A stretch of 28,181 nucleotides of DNA from Chloroflexota bacterium (GTDB taxonomy: Bacteria; Chloroflexota; Anaerolineae; B4-G1). The notes beneath the pieces were generated by a model that worked only from the letters and a program-made list of their open reading frames with translations, was not told the origin of the DNA and searched no databases. The translations under genes and the position numbers were made by a program. Positions within the stretch are counted from its first letter, which is position 1. Each line of letters opens with the position of its first letter. The stretch spans positions 1 through 28,181 of the forward strand of contig JAAEPW010000563.1 of assembly GCA_024232355.1 (NCBI GenBank), given 5' to 3'. Positions 7,968 through 15,404 of the stretch are shown here, piece after piece.

Positions 7968-8337
7968 CTCTTTCTCCTATTTTGATTGCCTCACTGGCCC
8001 GCTTTCTTATGTGCGGGCCAGTGACGGCCGGACGTGCATTTGGGATTTCCCTGATAGTCATCCGGCCATAGGCTCTATTGAGGAATTTCTCAATAATGGT
8101 ATTCGGCTCCTCATAACCCAGTGATAGGTCTATGAGTTGCTCTGCCCAATCGCTGGCAAAGAACGCCAGAGCGTCCGCCTCACCATCCTTGAATCCACAC
8201 GCTTTGGCGTACATGTCTCTGTACTTGCTCGTGCCACCGAGGGCCTCCCTGGCACTGTTGATCACTGCTCGTGCCAGACGTGCATAGTTCTCATTTGATG
8301 CGTTCTTGCGTAGTACCTTTTTTTTAGTCATCGGCAT
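7936..8337 (-). CDS. Hypothetical basic protein
   Basis: 133 residues (start 8337; an ATG at 8331 is equally possible because neither has a strong ribosome site). It begins with a lysine-rich tail (MTKKKVLRKN) and continues as mostly helix with an ADALAFFASDWAEQLIDLSLGYEE segment. Both ends overlap neighbours: 14 bases with the ParB-like gene upstream and 32 bases with the next gene, so it is embedded in one transcript. No family recognised; the basic N-terminus suggests nucleic acid contact. Confidence 0.6.
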   Translation of the reverse strand: MPMTKKKVLRKNASNENYARLARAVINSAREALGGTSKYRDMYAKACGFKDGEADALAFFASDWAEQLIDLSLGYEEPNTIIEKFLNRAYGRMTIREIPNARPAVTGPHIRKRASEAIKIGERDDLEAKLHFI

Positions 8338-9685
8338 TCTTTGCTTCGACTAGATCAAACAGGCTTATGTATCCCGGAGGTGCTATCCATCTTTCGCCAG
8401 TTTCCACCTCTTGGATGAAGAGTGATTTGTCCTTGGGATCTTCTTTGACGATCAAGCCACCCCAGTTGATCATCCCGCCCAGGCGGCGGGCAATCTTGTC
8501 GCCTGCATCATCGGGGTCCACCTTGTCAGTCCCGAGAACCAGGACAAAAATGACCTTTCTGTTTATTCGTAACGATGTACCTTTGCCTTGATACTCTTGG
8601 GGTTTGCGGTACTTGGCGGTGATCATGCTGGCGGTCGCTGCCCTTTCGACGTCGATCAAGATCCCGCGTATCTCGTCGGGATCGTCCTCCTTGATGGCGG
8701 CTTTGATCGCTGCCATACCGGCCCTGAACTTGTCCCAGTGCTCGTTTGTCAGGAGGTGGTCAATCTCGATTTCCTTCTCATCGCAGTATGGCACGACCTT
8801 CTCGGCAAAGCCTGTCAGCGTGGAGACGTCACGCGGTTGCACTCCGGCGCCCTTCAAGTATTGCTTGATACTGGCGTATCCATCGGGGTGCGCCTTCCAT
8901 ACGCCGGTGCGTGCCAGGTGAGCAACCATCCATCCCTGACAAGACTTGAGCACCTCCTTGCGTTCCTCCGTCATCTCCAACGTTCGGGCAAGTGTCTGGG
9001 CCTGGGCGTCCAGTGGTTGATCTTTGAGAGAGACCTCGTCACCATCAAGGGTTTCTTGCTGCGCATCAGAGATGATGTTGGATAACTCTACGGCGGTGTT
9101 GTCGGCGACCGGCTCGTGGGCGTCCTCTCCCACGTTTTCCAGGAGGGTTTCGGCGGGAGATGGGGGCGTGTCCATTTGGTGCTGGCCGATGTTGGCGACG
9201 TCCATCTCGTAGGTGATGCCGTTTCGGGTGACTGTACGGGTGCTATCTTTTACATTTGTAAATGATAGATTGTTACGCCAGCGCATCACAGTTACGTTAC
9301 TAACTGCCAATCGCCGCGCAATCTCCTTGTCGCTCCAATTTGTCATCTCAAGCAACCGCATACCGGCTTCGCGCTTTTCTTCCCGGCTCATCGGTTTGCC
9401 GTTTGTGACGTTGGCGGTGGCAGCGAACACCATAGCATCCTCACGGTCACCAGCCCTGACATCTGCCTCGATCTCTGGCAAGCCAAGTTGGTCGTGGGCC
9501 TCGATACGATGGAGTCCGTCGGCCAACCACAGCCTTCCGCCCTCATCCTCGAATACGACAATGGGCGGGAACTGGGCACCGCCCTCGATGGCCTCGGCGT
9601 AGTCCTGCACCGTGGCCTCGTCCACTGGACGTGATGCCAGTTGGACGTTCTGATCAATGGTAGTACTGGCGATCTTTATTTGCAT
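8324..9685 (-). CDS. ParB-like nuclease/partition-type DNA-binding protein
   Basis: 453 residues with AAGGAGG before the ATG. The N-terminal 100 residues form a ParB/Srx-type domain: PPIVVFEDEGGRLWLADGLHRIEAH carries the G-x-HR box that binds nucleotide in this fold. A helix-turn-helix follows at about 118-137 (WSDKEIARRLAVSNVTVMRW). Beyond a linker (140-160) there is a long acidic helical part and a C-terminal domain containing VIFVLVLGTDKVDPDDAGDKIARRL. Such proteins act in plasmid partition or as phage regulators/nucleases; no parA lies nearby, so partition is not assured. The linker DNA (9244-9267) carries a 24-bp palindrome of the same family as the array near 23.8 kb. The gene heads the helicase operon. 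Confidence 0.8.
   Translation of the reverse strand: MQIKIASTTIDQNVQLASRPVDEATVQDYAEAIEGGAQFPPIVVFEDEGGRLWLADGLHRIEAHDQLGLPEIEADVRAGDREDAMVFAATANVTNGKPMSREEKREAGMRLLEMTNWSDKEIARRLAVSNVTVMRWRNNLSFTNVKDSTRTVTRNGITYEMDVANIGQHQMDTPPSPAETLLENVGEDAHEPVADNTAVELSNIISDAQQETLDGDEVSLKDQPLDAQAQTLARTLEMTEERKEVLKSCQGWMVAHLARTGVWKAHPDGYASIKQYLKGAGVQPRDVSTLTGFAEKVVPYCDEKEIEIDHLLTNEHWDKFRAGMAAIKAAIKEDDPDEIRGILIDVERAATASMITAKYRKPQEYQGKGTSLRINRKVIFVLVLGTDKVDPDDAGDKIARRLGGMINWGGLIVKEDPKDKSLFIQEVETGERWIAPPGYISLFDLVEAKNADD
9244..9267. repeat. Dispersed TATC/GATA palindrome inside ParB-like gene
   Basis: A 24-bp imperfect palindrome starts TATC, ends GATA and has CATTTG at its centre; arms TTTTA/TAAA pair with one T-T mismatch at the fifth position. 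It matches the intergenic array at 23.66-24.01 kb in length, ends and centre. It encodes residues 140-147 (LSFTNVKD), just after the helix-turn-helix. Confidence 0.55.
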
Positions 9686-9714
9686 TTTAGCCTCCTTGTG
9701 CTAATAAATTGGAA

Positions 9715-9786
9715 AACAAAAAAGCCCCACCGGTGACAGCATTAACTACACACACTTGCGTGCGTGTACATCTGTCCGGTGGGGCT
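9715..9786 (-). terminator. Intrinsic terminator with nested stem
   Basis: Arms AGCCCCACCGG (9723-9733) and CCGGTGGGGCT (9776-9786) are perfectly complementary and are followed on the minus strand by TTTTTTGTTTT. The loop contains a second stem (TACACACA/TGCGTGTA). It ends the transcript of the membrane-sensor/ICMT pair just before the ParB-like gene. Confidence 0.85.
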
Positions 9787-9857
9787 AACTTGCAGCTCGC
9801 TGGCCGCTACTTGCCCTCGTATTTAATTGTCTCGGAGCCTCTGGTCCTCGCTGGGAC

Positions 9858-10991
9858 TCACTCCGAACGGCAAAGAGCTATCAGGTCTTCCAAGTCAAAC
9901 CAGACTATCTCCTGGCTCGATGGATGTTTGATGCCTAATGTGCCTGCTTTTAGCTCAAACACTACCTTTTTGCTGACTTTGCCATTGTCGCGAGTTTTCA
10001 CTCGCATTTTGCCAACACGCACATCGAACTCAGTGCCGTCTGGCAAATTGTTGGCAGCGATCAGTTTCTGCTGCCAGTCCTCAAGAGAGCGTTTGCTCTC
10101 TTCGTCAGGCAAGCGTACTGCCTGTAGAAGTAAACAAGTTCCCCTCTCGGTGTCAATGAGGGAACTCGTGATCTTTAATTCAACATCTGAAAATCGAGTG
10201 TGGACGTACAGATTCTTTTCCCAGGCCCTTTCGACTACAGATTGATATTGTAAGCGTGCGTCGTCATCCATGTTCTCTATGAGACTTGTTGCCTCTTTGT
10301 TCGCAAACAACACGCCTCGGTGTGGACCAAAGAGTATAACAACGTTCTGCTGGTTGTTTGCCAGGAACGTAAAGTCATTTACAACCCGGATCAAATCTTG
10401 TTGTTGAGTCTTTAGCTTGATATCTAGTTGGGCGTTTACCTTCTGCATAAAATGCAGGACACGCTCTTTGCTGATATTACTGAGATAGCTGATAAATGCG
10501 ACTGTGAACAATACAATGATTGCAACAAAGTTTGGGACTGGTTCCCCCAAGAGTAGGGTTTGGATAACTGAGATCGTGAGGCTACTTAATCCTGCTACAA
10601 TGAAACTGGTCCAGGATGGCAAAATTGCACTTGCTGCTACAATTGGAAGTGTAAAGATGATCAATCCTCGTTCAGCAATGTGATCTGGCGTGTCGCCCAA
10701 TATTGCTGTGCTCCACACAAACAACAAAAGCAACCAACCAGCCAAGGTACTGAAGCGCTGATTGAGCAAAAACAGCACTGGCATTATTATTACCATCAGA
10801 AGTATGCCGGTATAGAGTGCAAACATTTCATCGTCGTTCCACGTTTTGGTGGCTCCTGCTGTTGAGTCGAACAAGATTGTTATTATCAACGCAATAACTG
10901 CAATTGCAGCCAGTCCCAAAGTCAGGCTGTTTATTAGTTTACGTCTGACATCACTATTGCTGTCAGTGATGCTAAATTTAAAATAGTTCAT
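9858..10991 (-). CDS. Multi-pass membrane protein with C-terminal cytoplasmic sensor-like domain
   Basis: 377 residues. Five or six hydrophobic segments fill about residues 20-175 (for example LGLAAIAVIALIITILF, GILLMVIIMPVLFLL, LPIVAASAILP, FVAIIVLFTVAFISYL), followed by a coiled-coil-like linker and a soluble domain (about 210-290) with the look of a PAS sensor: QNVVILFGPHRGVLFANKEATSLI. The last 80 residues are predicted beta and contain FDVRVGKMRVKTR. No kinase, GGDEF or phosphatase motif is present, so the output is unclear. AAGGAC precedes ATG 10991 and the start touches the ICMT stop, so the two form one operon. The DNA is clearly AT-richer than the replication genes on both sides. Confidence 0.75.
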   Translation of the reverse strand: MNYFKFSITDSNSDVRRKLINSLTLGLAAIAVIALIITILFDSTAGATKTWNDDEMFALYTGILLMVIIMPVLFLLNQRFSTLAGWLLLLFVWSTAILGDTPDHIAERGLIIFTLPIVAASAILPSWTSFIVAGLSSLTISVIQTLLLGEPVPNFVAIIVLFTVAFISYLSNISKERVLHFMQKVNAQLDIKLKTQQQDLIRVVNDFTFLANNQQNVVILFGPHRGVLFANKEATSLIENMDDDARLQYQSVVERAWEKNLYVHTRFSDVELKITSSLIDTERGTCLLLQAVRLPDEESKRSLEDWQQKLIAANNLPDGTEFDVRVGKMRVKTRDNGKVSKKVVFELKAGTLGIKHPSSQEIVWFDLEDLIALCRSE

Positions 10992-10992
10992 C

Positions 10993-11598
10993 TTATGTCC
11001 TTATTCGAGGGAGAAATCGTGGGGTCTTGTTCATATACGCAGTATATTCCGGCGATTTCTGTAATAGTAGACTCTCCTCTTTCTTGGCTAGTCTGATGTA
11101 CTCGACAACTGTGTGGAGAAAAACTGGTACTGTTGTGACAGATGGATTTGTCAGCATCAGACCAAATGTAGTCATGAAAAATGACAGGAAGATAGGGTGA
11201 CGAACGATGGCGTATGGGCCAGTGGTTACCACTGGGTGATTCTCCTGTGCTTGGGCATACTCAGCGTAGTATTTGCCATTTGCGGCAGGATTCATACTTT
11301 TGACAAAGTACAATCTGGCCCAAATCATTAACACGATTCCAGCAACTGACAATACAAAACCAAATGCCTGTATAGTAATAAACCACCAAGCGGAGATTCT
11401 CAGACTCAAGTAAGGGAATAAGACAGGTTGCACAATGACGAGTAGGGGAAATATTACTGTGATGAAGTTGTACAGGCTCAGGTCGAGTCCGTCACTATCT
11501 CTTCTTTTCTTATCGTACTTGGCAATCACTGCCAAGTCAACGAAAAAGTAAATTGCAAGTGGAACAAACAGCAATAGAAATTGTGGAATACCAAACAT
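10993..11598 (-). CDS. Isoprenylcysteine carboxyl methyltransferase (ICMT)-family membrane protein
   Basis: 201 residues with four or five membrane segments. The hallmark HPVVTTGPYAIVRHPIFLSFF (about 121-141), where GPY..VRHP binds the cofactor, and the downstream KKEESLL acid pair (174-175) define the ICMT/PEMT-type SAM-dependent membrane methyltransferases. In bacteria the substrate is usually unknown; methylation of a lipid or small molecule is likelier than of prenylated protein. Length is typical. AAAGGACA precedes the ATG. It is the first gene of a two-gene unit with a near-consensus promoter 100 bases upstream and a terminator after the partner gene, unlike the long phage operons around it. 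Confidence 0.85.
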   Translation of the reverse strand: MFGIPQFLLLFVPLAIYFFVDLAVIAKYDKKRRDSDGLDLSLYNFITVIFPLLVIVQPVLFPYLSLRISAWWFITIQAFGFVLSVAGIVLMIWARLYFVKSMNPAANGKYYAEYAQAQENHPVVTTGPYAIVRHPIFLSFFMTTFGLMLTNPSVTTVPVFLHTVVEYIRLAKKEESLLLQKSPEYTAYMNKTPRFLPRIRT

Positions 11599-11697
11599 AT
11601 AAAGGGATGTCCTTTAGGGAATTGAGTTATTTGTGGAGATAGATACTATAGGCCTCTAAGCATTTTTTTGTTATTTTTATACCTTCCGCCCACGCGC

Positions 11698-11725
11698 ATT
11701 ATAGAGCATTTGTTCGGAATGTCAA
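11698..11725 (-). promoter_or_regulatory. Sigma-70-type promoter for ICMT/membrane operon
   Basis: Minus strand: TTGACA (11725-11720), 16-base spacer, TATAAT (11703-11698). Both hexamers are exact consensus. It fires toward the ICMT gene with a leader of about 90 bases rich in A. Confidence 0.85.
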
Positions 11726-11736
11726 GAAAGGTTTTT

Positions 11737-11762
11737 CGCCTGGGCGATGCTCTGCCCAGGCG
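11737..11762 (-). terminator. Hairpin after ssb (possible terminator)
   Basis: CGCCTGGGC/GCCCAGGCG arms with an 8-base loop lie 21 bases after the ssb stop and 12 bases before the ICMT promoter. No T-run follows on the minus strand, so it may be factor-dependent or an RNA-processing stem. Confidence 0.5.
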
Positions 11763-11782
11763 GAAACTCTTATTGCAAGTCC

Positions 11783-12199
11783 CTAGAAGGGGATCTCGTC
11801 TTCGTCGGGGACCGGTGGAGGGGCCTGATCGTGCTCACGGGGACTGCCGCCGCCGTTGCCACCGCCCAGGAACTTGACGGTCTGCGCTGTGATCTCGAAC
11901 GATGCACGCGGTTCCCCCGCGCTCGTCTGCCAGATACGGGGGCTGCCATGCTCGTTGGCATTCAGACGGCCCTCGACGAGGACTTGACGGCCCTTCTTGA
12001 GGTATTCGTTGCAGGTCTCGGCCAGCCGCCGCCAAGCGGTGATGCGGAACCAGACGGTCTCATCGACTTGAGTGCCATCCGCACGGTTGTACTTGCGACT
12101 GGTTGCCACCGAGAAGGTGGTGACGGGGGTGCCGTCCTGAGTGTAGCGCATTTCTGGATCTTTCCCGAGAAAACCTGCAATTATGATTTTGTGGTACAT
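11783..12199 (-). CDS. ssb: Single-stranded DNA-binding protein
   Basis: 138 residues. The OB-fold sequence YHKIIIAGFLGKDPEMRYTQDGTPVTTFSVATSRKY, ETVWFRITAWRRLAETCNEYLKKGRQVLVEGRL is classic bacterial SSB. A short Gly/Pro-rich linker leads to the acidic tip DEDEIPF, which docks replication and repair partners. The linker is shorter than in E. coli, giving a smaller total length as in many phage SSBs. AAGGAGA precedes the ATG. It coats single-stranded DNA during replication by the helicase/primase set here. A GGCCC stem lies in its leader at 12240-12259. Confidence 0.93.
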   Translation of the reverse strand: MYHKIIIAGFLGKDPEMRYTQDGTPVTTFSVATSRKYNRADGTQVDETVWFRITAWRRLAETCNEYLKKGRQVLVEGRLNANEHGSPRIWQTSAGEPRASFEITAQTVKFLGGGNGGGSPREHDQAPPPVPDEDEIPF

Positions 12200-12239
12200 T
12201 TTGTTCTCCTTTTCAACTAAATTTGCGATCTACCTACCA

Positions 12240-12259
12240 TTGGCCCGCAAGGGCCAGTC
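12240..12259 (-). promoter_or_regulatory. Leader hairpin upstream of ssb
   Basis: Small stem TTGGCCC-GCAA-GGGCCAGTC, 41 bases before the ssb start. Closely related stems occur in leaders at 17375-17394 and 15476-15492, and again at 15683-15699, always with GACTGG at the 5-prime side on the minus strand. Confidence 0.45.
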
Positions 12260-12298
12260 TATCCTGCCGACTTCCAGAGTTAAGCCAACAGGTTAAAC

Positions 12299-12478
12299 CT
12301 ACCACCATAGGGCCAAGACGCCCACGACTACCCCCGCGACTGTGGTCACTATCAGCCAGGGATTGAAGCGCGCGTTGGCTTTGCGCATTTCCCGGATGAA
12401 CGTGACGATTAGCCCAGAGTTAAACAGGGCGAACGGCATCAAGAGTATTGCTGATGCCAGGAACAGTGGGTTTGGCAT
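12299..12478 (-). CDS. Small two-TM membrane protein
   Basis: 59 residues: MPNPLFLASAILLMPFALFNSGLIVTFIREMRKANARFNPWLIVTTVAGVVVGVLALWW in two parts, a hydrophobic helix (about 5-29), a basic loop (IREMRKANAR) and a second hydrophobic helix (about 41-59). AAGGAGT is 5 bases before ATG 12478; a promoter lies just upstream. Size and topology are compatible with a holin-like or membrane-modulating phage peptide but nothing proves it. Confidence 0.65.
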   Translation of the reverse strand: MPNPLFLASAILLMPFALFNSGLIVTFIREMRKANARFNPWLIVTTVAGVVVGVLALWW

Positions 12479-12501
12479 TGGACTCCTTTTCATCGCGGGG
12501 C

Positions 12502-12530
12502 ATTCTACCAAACTTTGCCCCGGCTGTCTT
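12502..12530 (-). promoter_or_regulatory. Promoter for small membrane gene and ssb
   Basis: Minus strand: AAGACA (12530-12525), 17-base spacer, TAGAAT (12507-12502). The preceding TTGCACAAAGAC dodecamer is identical to that of the primase promoter at 5.9 kb. Confidence 0.55.
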
Positions 12531-12545
12531 TGTGCAAAATGGATA

Positions 12546-12568
12546 GGGAGGCGTGGGAAGCGCCCCCC
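12546..12568 (-). terminator. Hairpin terminator after the 574-residue gene
   Basis: GGG-x-GGCG/CGCC-x-CCC stem with a 7-base loop, 9 bases after the stop at 12577; on the minus strand TATCCATTTTG follows. The T-run is weak. Confidence 0.45.
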
Positions 12569-12576
12569 CATCCTCG

Positions 12577-14301
12577 CTACGCACCTGCATAGGCCCGCCG
12601 CTCTGCTGTCTTTGCTTCTTGGGGCGATGCCCCTGTCAGCACGATAGCCTTGATCGCGGCTGCTTGTGATGCCCATACGTGGACCTTCACCGGGGCACCC
12701 ATCCGATGAGCCTGACGCACGTTCTCATTGGTCTCAGCCAAATCCATCACCTTGTCCAGCCAGGCCAGTGCTCGCTGGCGGAGTGTTTCGGCATCAGGGT
12801 TCTTTGGCGTATAACCCATACCGCCACTCCCTGTGGTGAAAGCCATCTTTTCGGGATACCTGCGTACTTGTCTGCCCACTCGCTTACCTTCCTTGTTCAC
12901 GTAATAGACCGTGAACGGAATTGAGCGGGGATATGCTTGCTGAGAACGCTTCTTTGTAACGGTTGAGGCACAACGCCAGGTAACTACGGGCTTGTTCGGG
13001 TAGTGGTAAATCCACGCCAGCCACTGCGACCCGTAGAACGGGGGGTGCCGTCGCTCGCTGGTTACTTGGATCAGTGGTTGCCCGAGGGCGAACACGTCTT
13101 TTAGCCACTCACTCTTGCAGTCCGGCAACTCTGCTACCGGCGTGGCTGGCCCGTGGGTTTCTGGGTACATGTGGCACTCTATTGCATCGCGTACAGTAAT
13201 CCACATCGCAATGCGGTCCTTGTCCTCATCGGGAATGTCACTGTCCTCCATCCATTCCGGATGCGCTACAGTGATCTGCATTTCCATCAGACTGCCGACG
13301 ATCATTGCCACTGTCCGGTTTTCTTCCTCGTCGGTTACCAGATGCGCAAGCCTGCTCAATCCTGATCGAGCTGGTGCCAGGCTGACATCGTAAAAGTCTA
13401 TCGCTTGGCGCTTGTCCAGTGGGGTTTCTGGCATTGTGGCTTTGACCCAACGTGGCTCGACAACGTTCTCCCAGAAGTTTACGATGCGTGGATCAAGCTG
13501 GCGATCTTCTTTCATCGCTTTGACTGCTCCATCCCTGTCGGGACGGTCGTCGCCTGGCACAACCTCGTCCATCCACCGTGCGCCGTTTTTACTGGCAGCT
13601 TCGGCGGCATCACGTTTCTCATCCTCCACACGCTTGAAGATGTAGTGTGTGCCGGCAGGTTTGCCATCTACCATCCGCACTTCTTCCACGATGTCATAGT
13701 CTGGGCAAAGTGCCGCTGGTGGTGCTGGCTCCAATAACCAGGTTGGATCGGCGCTCGTGTCAGCCCATTTGTCCAGCACCTGCAAGAGCGCCATACGTAG
13801 TTCTGCGTCGTCCTTCTTGGTGTTGAGCCTTTTCCGAGTCCACTCCGAATGTTCTCCTGTGAGCATGTTCACAACTTCCATCGTCGTGAACTCTTTGCCC
13901 GACTTTACTGACACCCACTTGTTTTCCTCAGCAATATGAGGTGCATCTTGCCTCTCGCTGAGACTGATGCCAAGTGTGGCCTCAATGTCAAAGTCGTCAT
14001 CCAGCCAGGCCGGGGCGACGTCGCTGTAGACTGCTGCTTCATCAGACCACCGCTTGGCAATGCTGGCCCCACGGCGCACGTCCCCCGCTACGCAGCGCAG
14101 CACGTAGTTGAGGAAGTACCCCACGGCATCCTGGCCGGGGCGCGGCTTGAAGCGGTTCGCGGCCTCTACTACTGACAACATCGCGTCAGCTACGCGATCA
14201 TCGACGTCGGGCGCACCTTCGTACTTGTTGACGGCAATCCACTCGGCCAACGTGACCAACGTATCACCCAACTTGCTCAACCAATACTTTCCGTCTTTCA
14301 T
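12577..14301 (-). CDS. Large protein with sigma-70 region-2-like N-terminus
   Basis: 574 residues, the largest gene in the window, with GGAGGTG before the ATG. Residues about 30-85 (VDDRVADAMLSVVEAANRFKPRPGQ...GYFLNYVLRCVAGDVRRG) have the pattern of sigma-70 region 2: acidic start, L-x2-A-x2-RF-P, then a YFLNYVLR helix and a Gly-Asp-basic end. No region 4 is evident. The rest (about 190-570) is unrecognised; it holds a charged middle and a C-terminal part beginning about 400 with FYGSQWLAWIYHYPNKPVVTWRC and a basic stretch TKKRSQQAYPRS. It could be a phage transcription factor or a protein that merely shares a helical motif. It has its own hairpin after the stop. Confidence 0.7.
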   Translation of the reverse strand: MKDGKYWLSKLGDTLVTLAEWIAVNKYEGAPDVDDRVADAMLSVVEAANRFKPRPGQDAVGYFLNYVLRCVAGDVRRGASIAKRWSDEAAVYSDVAPAWLDDDFDIEATLGISLSERQDAPHIAEENKWVSVKSGKEFTTMEVVNMLTGEHSEWTRKRLNTKKDDAELRMALLQVLDKWADTSADPTWLLEPAPPAALCPDYDIVEEVRMVDGKPAGTHYIFKRVEDEKRDAAEAASKNGARWMDEVVPGDDRPDRDGAVKAMKEDRQLDPRIVNFWENVVEPRWVKATMPETPLDKRQAIDFYDVSLAPARSGLSRLAHLVTDEEENRTVAMIVGSLMEMQITVAHPEWMEDSDIPDEDKDRIAMWITVRDAIECHMYPETHGPATPVAELPDCKSEWLKDVFALGQPLIQVTSERRHPPFYGSQWLAWIYHYPNKPVVTWRCASTVTKKRSQQAYPRSIPFTVYYVNKEGKRVGRQVRRYPEKMAFTTGSGGMGYTPKNPDAETLRQRALAWLDKVMDLAETNENVRQAHRMGAPVKVHVWASQAAAIKAIVLTGASPQEAKTAERRAYAGA

Positions 14302-14352
14302 CTTTACACCTCCGTGTGTGAAATTGGACCACCTGGTGGGTACTCCCCACTC

Positions 14353-14383
14353 GAAAAAAAGAAAGACGGTGAAGGGATCACCG
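14353..14383 (-). terminator. Intrinsic terminator overlapping SWIM gene stop
   Basis: CGGTGA-TCCCT-TCACCG (14383-14367 on the minus strand) followed by TCTTTCTTTTTTT. The stem contains the stop codon of the SWIM-domain gene. Confidence 0.8.
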
Positions 14384-14752
14384 AACGACGACGTCCACCG
14401 GTAACTGCATCGTGAGCGCTGGTGCCCATTCCGGCCACATCAACGCGCCGGTGAAGAATGCCACCGCCAGGACGTGCTTGCACAGGGGCAGGCCATCCAC
14501 CTGAGCAATGCCAGGGTTATTGGGCGAACACTGGTGGTCTAGGGCGTCGTTGATCAGCCCTTGCTGACGCTGCCAGTCGGGGCAGGCGCAGTCGGTTTCC
14601 AGGAGAGTGCCGGGCAGTTCCTCCCAGTCTATCCGCACCTTTACGCGCCCTCCACATACCTCATAGTGGTACGGGATATCAGCTTGCTCCACATCGTTGT
14701 CCAGCACGATCCTGACAGCTTCCTGCTTGCGAAGTTGTATAGCACTTGGCAT
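14378..14752 (-). CDS. SWIM zinc-finger protein
   Basis: 124 residues, AAAGGAGGT before the ATG. The CxC...CxH signature is present: C55-A-C57 in LETDCACPDW and C91-K-H93 in LPLCKHVLAVAF, which defines SWIM-type zinc fingers used for nucleic acid or protein contact (for example in recombination mediators). About 33 residues separate the pairs, longer than the usual spacing, with an insertion rich in Asp/Asn. The N-terminus (VRIVLDNDVEQADIPYHYEV) is beta-rich. It follows the SSB-tail protein, suggesting a recombination or repair pair. Its terminator overlaps the stop. Confidence 0.75.
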   Translation of the reverse strand: MPSAIQLRKQEAVRIVLDNDVEQADIPYHYEVCGGRVKVRIDWEELPGTLLETDCACPDWQRQQGLINDALDHQCSPNNPGIAQVDGLPLCKHVLAVAFFTGALMWPEWAPALTMQLPVDVVVR

Positions 14753-14770
14753 ATCGACCTCCTTTACACG

Positions 14771-14802
14771 AAAGAGGGGCAGCCCGTTGCCAGGCTGCCC
14801 CC
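14771..14802 (-). terminator. Hairpin terminator after SSB-tail gene
   Basis: GGGGCAGCC/GGCTGCCCC stem (14776-14801) with CTCTTTCG after it on the minus strand, 24 bases beyond the stop. Confidence 0.6.
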
Positions 14803-14825
14803 GTCTTTGGATAATATTCGGATGT

Positions 14826-15404
14826 TTAGAACGGGATGTCGCTCAAGCCAGCGGTGTCGTCGGTGTTGGTGTTGGTGTCGGTCTCTTGTTCCTCGATTGC
14901 GGCCTTGGCATCGGCGACCAACTTGGGCACATTGATAAAGACCGATTTGGTCAACGCCTTCGCCACGCGGTCGGCCAACTCGAACGCTGCATCGCGCTTG
15001 CCGACGCCACGGCCCACCATTACCTCGTCGGGAATGTTCAACCATTCCTCGAAGCCCTCGCCCCGCACAGCCAGGCCCGGCACTGCCCACACTTCGTACT
15101 CTTTGTCGCGGGACTTGAGCGCCATCTTGCCCTGGATCTGGCTGGCGAGGAAAGCTTGCGGGTAGCTCTTGCTACCATCCTGCCGGGTGAAGGGCGTGTT
15201 TTCGCGCAAGCTGAATGCGCCGGAACGCAGGGCATGGGTCTTGACGGACGTGAAGATGTTGACGGGACGCGCCTCGGCATAGTTGCCGCCGAACTCACCG
15301 ATCTGCCAGGCGATGCTCTTGCCGGTCTTGGTGGCCTTGCCCTGGTACGCGACGGGACGATCATTGGTTCCTGCTTCATAGACGAAATTTGTTTGCTGAG
15401 ACAT
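14826..15404 (-). CDS. Phage protein with SSB-type acidic tail
   Basis: 192 residues. The body is not a recognisable OB-fold SSB, but the last 30 residues are an acidic, Thr/Asn-rich linker ending DDTAGLSDIPF, which copies the conserved SSB tip that recruits helicases, polymerase and recombination proteins. It begins MSQQTNFVYEAGTNDRPVAYQGKATKTGKSIAWQIGEFGGN. A phage single-strand-binding or annealing protein is the best guess because a Ser/Thr/Gly-rich beta body plus this tail is used by such proteins, but the fold is unproven. GGAGGTG precedes the ATG, inside a 22-bp leader (15408-15429) repeated exactly at 21735-21756. A TATAAT lies at 15447-15442. Confidence 0.75.
   Translation of the reverse strand: MSQQTNFVYEAGTNDRPVAYQGKATKTGKSIAWQIGEFGGNYAEARPVNIFTSVKTHALRSGAFSLRENTPFTRQDGSKSYPQAFLASQIQGKMALKSRDKEYEVWAVPGLAVRGEGFEEWLNIPDEVMVGRGVGKRDAAFELADRVAKALTKSVFINVPKLVADAKAAIEEQETDTNTNTDDTAGLSDIPF

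Noticed and set aside
8324..9685. Complete partition locus (parABS)
   Set aside because: Only a ParB-like protein is seen; no ParA ATPase is adjacent and the palindromes are not a known parS.
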